64,000 bases of DNA from Betaproteobacteria bacterium (GTDB lineage Bacteria; Pseudomonadota; Gammaproteobacteria; Burkholderiales; SG8-39), in contig JACPYS010000012.1 of the NCBI GenBank assembly GCA_016195915.1, positions 1-64,000 of the forward strand, written 5' to 3'. The notes beneath the pieces are model-generated. The model was not told where the DNA came from. It searched no databases and worked only from the letters and a program-made list of their open reading frames with translations. Shown in pieces: positions 59,014 through 64,000 of the stretch. Positions within the stretch are counted from its first letter, which is position 1, and each line of letters opens with the position of its first letter. The translations under genes and the position numbers were made by a program.

Positions 59014-59736
59014 ATGACGCGGGTTACCAAGACGCGCAGCGCGGCCCGGCCCGACAACCTCGCCGAGGCGGTGTATGCGCGGATCAAGGCGGACATCTTC
59101 GAGTTCCGCCTGCTGCCCGGCGCCCGCTTCTCGGAAAACGAGATCGCCGCGCGTTCCCGAGTGTCGCGCACGCCGGTGCGCGAGGCGCTGATGCGCTTGG
59201 CGCGCGAAGGCTATCTGCAGGTGTACGCGAAGAGCGGCTGGAGTGTCAGCCCGCTGGACTTCGAGCAATTCGACCATCTGTACGACCTGCGCATCGTGCT
59301 CGAACTGGTCGCGGTGCAAAAACTTTGCGCCGGTAAACCCGCGTTGGCGCTCGGCAGTCTTCGGACCACTTGGCTGGTCGGCCCGCGCAAACGGCTGGGC
59401 GATGGCGCGAAGGTGGCGCGGCTGGACGAGGAATTTCACGCCACGCTGGTCGCCGCAGCGGGCAATCCGGAACTGACGCGTGTTCACCAGGGCATTACCG
59501 AGCGCATCCGCATTCTGCGCCGGCTCGATTTCACCCATCCCGAGCGGATCATCTACACCTACCAGGAGCACGCTGCGATCCTGCGCGCGGTTCTGTTGCG
59601 CGACGAAAAGCGTGCGGCGTCGCTGCTGCGCGCGCACATCGAGGCAAGCAAGGCGGAGGTTCGAACGATCTCCTTGCATCGCCTGCACCTCGCACACCTG
59701 GATGCGCGAGCCGCAGGCAAGGCGAAACGGATCTAG
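59014..59736 (+). CDS. GntR family regulator with FCD domain
   Basis: A 240-aa regulator: winged helix AVYARIKADIFEFRLLPGAR, AARSRVSRTPVREALMRLAR, then FCD domain with DLRIVLELVAVQKLCA, RLDEEFHATLVAAAGNPELT (metal-binding Asp/His) and YQEHAAILRAVLLRDE. Convergent with the NCS2 permease (stops overlap by 4 bp). Probably controls the purine/ureide module at 59.7-64 kb; candidate sites are the twin GTATAC boxes at 62790-62807. Confidence 0.9.
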   Translation: MTRVTKTRSAARPDNLAEAVYARIKADIFEFRLLPGARFSENEIAARSRVSRTPVREALMRLAREGYLQVYAKSGWSVSPLDFEQFDHLYDLRIVLELVAVQKLCAGKPALALGSLRTTWLVGPRKRLGDGAKVARLDEEFHATLVAAAGNPELTRVHQGITERIRILRRLDFTHPERIIYTYQEHAAILRAVLLRDEKRAASLLRAHIEASKAEVRTISLHRLHLAHLDARAAGKAKRI

Positions 59737-61085
59737 TCTTCCTTCGGGAATACGAGGTTGAGCACCATCGCCAGCAGGATGCCCATCACGATGCCGTCGG
59801 TGACGAGGATCCGCAGCGCCTGAGGGATTGCCTCGAACGCGCCCGGCGGTGCGGCCTGGATTCCGAGCCCGACACCGAGCGACGCAGCAAGGATCAAGGC
59901 ATCGCGGCGCGAGGTCATGTTGCGCCCGATGATGTCCACGCCCACCGACGCAACCATGCCGAACATGAACAGCAGCACGCCGCCGAGCACCGCGTTGGGC
60001 ATCAGCGCGATGATCGCCCCGACCTTGGGCACCAGCGCCATGAGGATCAGGAAAAATCCGCCGAAGGCCACCACGAAGCGGCTGCCCACGCCGGTGAGCG
60101 AGATCACGCCGATGTTCTGGGAATACGACGTGAGCGCCATGCCGCCGAACAGCGCCGAGAGCGCCGAGCCGAGGCCGTCGTTGGACACTGCGCCGCGTAT
60201 GCGCCATCCTTCCGCCGGAACGCCGCAGATGCGCGAAACCGCCAGCGTGTGTCCGGTGGTCTCTACCGCGGTGGCGAAGAAGCACACGATTACCGTGATC
60301 ACGCCGATCAATCCCGGCCACGCCAGCCCGCCATAGGGAAACGGGGCGGGCACTGCAACCCAGTCCGCTTTCTCGACCATCGAGACATCGATCAATCCGA
60401 CTGCGGCGGCGATGACGTAGCCGATGATCATGGTCACGAACAGCGACAGCGCCCTGATGAAACCCCTGGCGTAGCGGCTGATCGCCAGGATCAGCACGAT
60501 CATCAGTGCCGCCAGGCCGAGCGTAAGCGGCTTGCCGAAGGCCGGTGTGCCGAAGCCGGAGGCGACGTTGATGCCGATCTTCATCAGCCCGGTGCCGATC
60601 AGCAGGATCGTCGTTCCGGTTACGATCGGCGGGAAGAACCGGTGCAACTTGCCGATCAACGGGCTCCAGGCGAACTGCACCGCGCCGCCGATGATCAATG
60701 CAGTCATTGCCGCTGCGAGGCTCACCTCCTTGGAGATGGCGACGATCGGCCCGATGAAGATGTAGAACACACCCATCACGATCGGCAGGCGCGGCCCGAT
60801 GAATCCCAGGCCGAGTGCGGAAACCATGGTCGCGATGCCGCAGCCGATCATGGTGCCGGAGACCATCAGGATGCGCGTTTCCTCCGGGAGATTGAGCAGC
60901 CGCCCGACGATCAGCGGCCCGCCCACCATCGCGGTGAACATCACCAGCACGTGTTGTATGCCGAACAGAGCGGTCTTGACCGAACCGGGGTAGTCGTTCA
61001 GCTCGAAATCGAGTTTGGCGAAGCCACGGTCGCCGCCGTGGGCTCCATGGTCCTGCGCTGCGCTTGCCTCTGGTTGCGCGCTCAT
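59733..61085 (-). CDS. NCS2 family nucleobase permease
   Basis: A 450-aa permease of the nucleobase:cation symporter 2 family with about 14 membrane segments. Landmarks: LFGIQHVLVMFTAMVGGPLI, FIGPRLPIVMGVFYIFIGPI, VCFFATAVETTGHTLAVSRI, the conserved GGMALTSYSQNIGVISLTGV (the substrate-site QNxG motif) and FGGFFLILMALVPKVGAII. Likely imports a purine, pyrimidine or cyclic ureide. It begins 3 bp after the broken allophanate hydrolase and shares its promoter region. Confidence 0.9.
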   Translation of the reverse strand: MSAQPEASAAQDHGAHGGDRGFAKLDFELNDYPGSVKTALFGIQHVLVMFTAMVGGPLIVGRLLNLPEETRILMVSGTMIGCGIATMVSALGLGFIGPRLPIVMGVFYIFIGPIVAISKEVSLAAAMTALIIGGAVQFAWSPLIGKLHRFFPPIVTGTTILLIGTGLMKIGINVASGFGTPAFGKPLTLGLAALMIVLILAISRYARGFIRALSLFVTMIIGYVIAAAVGLIDVSMVEKADWVAVPAPFPYGGLAWPGLIGVITVIVCFFATAVETTGHTLAVSRICGVPAEGWRIRGAVSNDGLGSALSALFGGMALTSYSQNIGVISLTGVGSRFVVAFGGFFLILMALVPKVGAIIALMPNAVLGGVLLFMFGMVASVGVDIIGRNMTSRRDALILAASLGVGLGIQAAPPGAFEAIPQALRILVTDGIVMGILLAMVLNLVFPKED

Positions 61086-61088
61086 GTT

Positions 61089-62733
61089 CTATCCCCCTTT
61101 GACGAAATTGTGCCAACTGCCAAGGCTGGAAATGTCGCGCGCCGATCGCACGGCGTGCGCCTCGCACAGGAAACCCTTCACTTGCGAACCGTCCGCGAGC
61201 ACCACGGTGCCGATGCCGAGCGGGGCCGGGATGCCATCGACGAAACTGCCGAACGCCTCTGACGGAACCGCCCATACCTCCACATCGATCGAAACGCCCT
61301 GATCCGAACGCACCAGCCCCGGACGCGGTGGCGAGAATTCGGTGAGCGCGTAGAAGCGGTATTGCGGCGCGGTGCGGCATTGGAGTAAGAGCCTGGCGCC
61401 GCGCCCGGTGAGCTGGTGGTTGAGCGGCAGCCCCGACATGTGCGCGCCGCACACTGCGACGCGGATTGTCGCGCCGGAGGAGGCCGGGGTCGCGGGTCTC
61501 GCCGGAGGCAAGGGGTTGTTCGTCGCACCCATGGTCGCCACCGCCGCGCGATGCGCCGCGTCGCCAAGTGCGCAGAGCGCCTCGTCGGCGAATGCCGGAG
61601 CGATGAGCGTGATACCGAACGGCAGACCGTCGGACTGGAACCCGGCGGGCACTGCGATCGCCGAAAGATCCAGCAGGTTCATGAAATTGGTGTAATGCCC
61701 GAGGTTGCTGTTGGTGCGGATCGGGTCTGCCTCGACCTCGGCGATCCTGTAGACGGTCCCCGCCGTCGGCGTGACCAGGATGTCCACGCGATCCCAGACC
61801 GGGGCGGTCTGCCGCTGCAGTTCCTTCAGGCGGTAGAACGCGGTGAAAGCATCGGCCGCCGCGAATTTCGTCGCCCCGCCGATGATCGCGCGCGTCACCG
61901 AACAGAAGTGCCGCATCCGCGTTGCCGAAGAATTCCAGCTGCGCTTGCGCGGGCACGCCGAACCGGCAGCCGTCGAACGAAGTCGGTGTCAGCCTTCGGC
62001 ACGATGCCGGCTCCCGGCGCGAATAGGGATCCTCGGGGTCGTAGCCGCGCGCCGCGCACAGCACCGCCGCTGCATCACCGGCGGTAAGCGCGAAGATGGA
62101 AACGCAATCGAGCGAGCGGCAGGCAGGAACCACGCCGCGTGTGCTGAGCAACCCGCAGGTCGGTTTGTGGCCGACGAGGTTGTTGAACGCGGCCGGCACG
62201 CGGCCCGAACCGGCGGTATCCGTGCCTAGCGCGAAGCTCGCGAGCCCTGCGGCGACTGCGATCGAGGAGCCCGAGCTGGATCCGCCCGGGACGTATGCAC
62301 GATTGAAGCTGTTTCCGGGAACCCCGTACGGAGATCGCAGGCCGACGAGGCCGGTGGCGAACTGGTCGAGATTGGTCTTGCCAAGTGCAATCGCGCCTGC
62401 CGAGACGAGGCTCTCAACGACCTGGGCGGACTGCCTGGCGATGTATCGGTAGTCGGGACAGGCGGCCGTGGTCGGATGACCCGCAAGGTCGATGTTGTCC
62501 TTGATCGCGAAGGGAATGCCGTACAGCGGCAAGAATTTCTGATCCCGTCGTTCGAGATCCTGCGCGCGCGCGCGCAATTCCGTGTCCGGAACGCGGTGTA
62601 TCCAGACCTTGTCGTCGCCGCGCCGCTCGATGCGCTGCAGCAATCCGGCGACGAGTTGTGACGGAAGCAGGGTACCGGCGCGATAGCGTGCCCCAAGCGA
62701 TTCCAGGTCGAGCGATTCCTCCGGTCCGAGCAC
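61089..62733 (-). pseudogene. atzF: Allophanate hydrolase (AtzF) broken by an internal out-of-frame deletion
   Basis: The N-terminal 300 or so codons from GTG 62733 are a good amidase: Lys in PFAIKDNIDLAGHPT, cis-Ser/Ser in VPGGSSSGSSIAVAAGLASF. After AQLEFFGNADAALLF (near 61900) the frame is lost. From the same point a second frame continues VTRAIIGGATKFAAADAFTA, LVTPTAGTVYRIAEVEADP, NLGHYTNFMNLLDLSA and the AtzF C-terminal domain to 61089. The segment of about 55 residues that normally joins these parts is absent, so there is a deletion whose length is not a multiple of three. The enzyme would have split allophanate to ammonia and CO2. Confidence 0.82.
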
Positions 62734-62789
62734 CTGCGCCCCTCCGCAACGGCGGCTGCTCCGACATCGACCCGTCGTGCAGTCATCTG

Positions 62790-62807
62790 GTATACAAGGC
62801 AGTATAC
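62790..62807. promoter_or_regulatory. Twin GTATAC boxes between atzF and fdrA
   Basis: GTATAC at 62790-62795 and again at 62802-62807, each self-complementary, with flanking CTG and CAG forming an imperfect larger palindrome. In the 105-bp divergent promoter region. Suitable for a GntR dimer; binding not shown. Confidence 0.45.
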
Positions 62808-62838
62808 AGAAGATTTGCGGCGCAGGTACAATTCGCGC

Positions 62839-64000
62839 ATGGCACGCATGGCGAGCGCCGCGAAGCTGATCCGGAATCTGTACCGCGACTCTGTATCGCT
62901 GATGCAGCTTTCGGCGACGCTTGCCGCGCTGCCCGGCATCGAACAGGCCTCGGCGGTGATGGCGACGCCGGCGAACCTGGCGTTGCTCGCCGAGGCAGGG
63001 CTGGAGCGGGGGCGTATCGCACCGGGCCCCAACGACCTGCTGATCGCGGTGCGCGGCAGGAACGCCTCCGTGCTCGAATCAGCACTGGCGTCTGCCGTTG
63101 CCGATCTGGACAAGCCGCCCCCGCTGACGGCGGCGGGTGGCCCGGCGCAGACGCCGCTGCGCAGCCTGCAGATGGGTCTCGCGCAATTTCCCCAGGCGAA
63201 CGTCGCGTTGATCTCCACGCCCGGCGAATACGCGGCGGCCGAGGCAATGAAGGCGCTCCGCCTCGGCCTGAATGCGATGCTGTTCAGCGACAACGTGGAC
63301 CTGCACGACGAGATCGAACTCAAGCGCTACGCGCAGGCGAACAATCTGCTGCTGATGGGCCCGGACTGCGGTACGGCCATCATCGGCGGCGTCCCTCTGG
63401 GTTTCGCCAACGCGGTGCGGCGCGGCGCGATCGGCGTGGTCGGCGCCTCGGGGACCGGCACGCAACAGGTGACGTGCCTCGCGCACCGGCAGGGCGCGGG
63501 AATCTCGCATGCCATCGGCACGGGAAGCCACGACCTTCACCAACAGGTCGGCGGCATCACGATGTTTCAAGGGATCCGGGCGCTGGCCGCGGACCGCGCA
63601 ACCAAGGTGATTGTGCTGGTATCCAAACCCCCAGCGCCGGAAGTCGCGCGCAAGGTGTTGGGAGTAGCGAAGCGCTGCGGCAAACCCGTGGTGGTGAATT
63701 TCGTCGGCGCGGCGCCCGAAAGCATCGGCGGAAGGAATCTCCATGCGGCCAACACGCTCGAGCACGCCGCCCTCGCCGCAGTGGCGCTTTCGCGCGGGCG
63801 GAGGCCACCTCGCGAGTATTCCGCAAGCCAGCCGGGAGCGCCGCCGGCGGCGCACGGTGATCGCATGTCGCGCAGCCAGCGCTACGTGCGCGGACTCTAC
63901 AGTGGCGGGACCTTCTGCTACGAGGCTTCCGCTCTTCTGGGGGCGGTGCTCGGCAAAGTCTGGTCGAACGCGCCGGTCGATCCGAAGCGGCGGCTTGCGA
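62839..64000 (+). CDS. fdrA: FdrA family protein (partial at right edge)
   Basis: 387 codons are visible before the window ends. It reads like FdrA, a succinyl-CoA-synthetase-fold protein: MGPDCGTAIIGGVPLGFANA, IGVVGASGTGTQQVTCLAHR, SHAIGTGSHDLHQQVGGITM (the His normally phosphorylated in the fold), and VVNFVGAAPESIGGRNLHAA. In enteric bacteria FdrA works with YlbE and YlbF as oxamate carbamoyltransferase in allantoin breakdown, yielding carbamoyl phosphate. The YlbE-like partner would be expected past the edge. ATG at 62839; divergent from atzF and the NCS2 permease. Confidence 0.85.
   Translation, partial: MARMASAAKLIRNLYRDSVSLMQLSATLAALPGIEQASAVMATPANLALLAEAGLERGRIAPGPNDLLIAVRGRNASVLESALASAVADLDKPPPLTAAGGPAQTPLRSLQMGLAQFPQANVALISTPGEYAAAEAMKALRLGLNAMLFSDNVDLHDEIELKRYAQANNLLLMGPDCGTAIIGGVPLGFANAVRRGAIGVVGASGTGTQQVTCLAHRQGAGISHAIGTGSHDLHQQVGGITMFQGIRALAADRATKVIVLVSKPPAPEVARKVLGVAKRCGKPVVVNFVGAAPESIGGRNLHAANTLEHAALAAVALSRGRRPPREYSASQPGAPPAAHGDRMSRSQRYVRGLYSGGTFCYEASALLGAVLGKVWSNAPVDPKRRLA

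Noticed and set aside
58960-62733. A 1257-codon open minus-strand frame
   Set aside because: Only its first 300 codons (allophanate hydrolase N-terminus) are real; the rest runs antisense or out of frame through the AtzF C-terminus, NCS2 permease and GntR genes and gives Arg/Gly-rich nonsense.
1-64000. CRISPR arrays, rRNA genes, insertion sequences
   Set aside because: No regularly spaced repeats, no rRNA-like sequence and no transposase reading frame were seen on either strand.

Overview
The window is high-GC bacterial DNA, densely packed with mostly complete genes and without rRNA, tRNA or CRISPR. Gene content (nth next to an RnfB-like ferredoxin and pyrD, a DUF1841 gene, paired small c-type cytochromes, PhaB-type reductase, orphan ABC substrate-binding proteins, many TRAP transporters) suggests a respiratory betaproteobacterium of Burkholderiales type with an organic-acid/C1 lifestyle. 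This assignment rests on gene style only; there is no marker gene that fixes the taxon.

Layout. 1-3.7 kb: an orphan ABC substrate-binding protein, an integron integrase under a perfect LexA box but with its catalytic Tyr replaced by Cys, and a decayed catabolic patch (SDR with an internal deletion, N-terminal remnants of a histidinol-dehydrogenase-like enzyme and of a zinc alcohol dehydrogenase). 3.7-8.7 kb: a cobalt-type nitrile hydratase/thiocyanate hydrolase family enzyme with a split beta subunit, an Old Yellow Enzyme, Uup and a VapBC-type pair. 8.7-18.8 kb: MmgE/PrpD protein, sulfurtransferase, cytidylate-kinase-like/BON protein, a DsrC/TusE-like protein lacking its C-terminal Cys, M20 amidohydrolase, TRAP system 1, a sodium:solute symporter and a LOG-family protein.

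18.8-34.3 kb is the most interesting part. A GntR regulator preceded by an 89-aa PanB deletion derivative is followed by a membrane hydroxylase, TRAP system 2, a PhyH dioxygenase, and then a compact corrinoid-dependent methyl-transfer cluster: corrinoid protein, URO-D-type methyltransferase, methyl-corrinoid:pterin methyltransferase, RACo-type corrinoid activator, a Cys-rich/MTHFR fusion, DUF1638, a CmuA-like methyltransferase-corrinoid fusion, and a QueG-like Fe-S protein. A common sequence motif sits at three promoters here. A second CmuA-like fusion (43.8-45.7 kb) again lies beside a PhyH dioxygenase, a GntR regulator and TRAP systems 3 and 4. Together the genes suggest import of a methylated organic acid, corrinoid demethylation, and delivery of the methyl group to tetrahydrofolate and onward by MTHFR. 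The substrate cannot be read from the sequence.

34.3-37.3 kb holds an M48 lipoprotein protease and a second orphan ABC substrate-binding protein, each bracketed by degenerate direct repeats. 37.3-49.6 kb: MAPEG protein, PanB-like enzyme, enolase-superfamily dehydratase, TRAP systems 3 and 4. 49.6-58.9 kb: MoxR/VWA pair, cytochromes, a DUF1841 gene with an in-frame amber codon, nth, ferredoxin, pyrD, a sorbosone-dehydrogenase-like protein, DSD1-like PLP enzyme and PhaB-like reductase. 58.9-64 kb: GntR, NCS2 permease, a broken allophanate hydrolase and FdrA, a ureide/carbamoyl catabolism module that runs off the right edge.

A recurrent theme is internal deletion: SDR, HDH-like, PanB-mini and allophanate hydrolase all keep recognisable ends but lack their middles.
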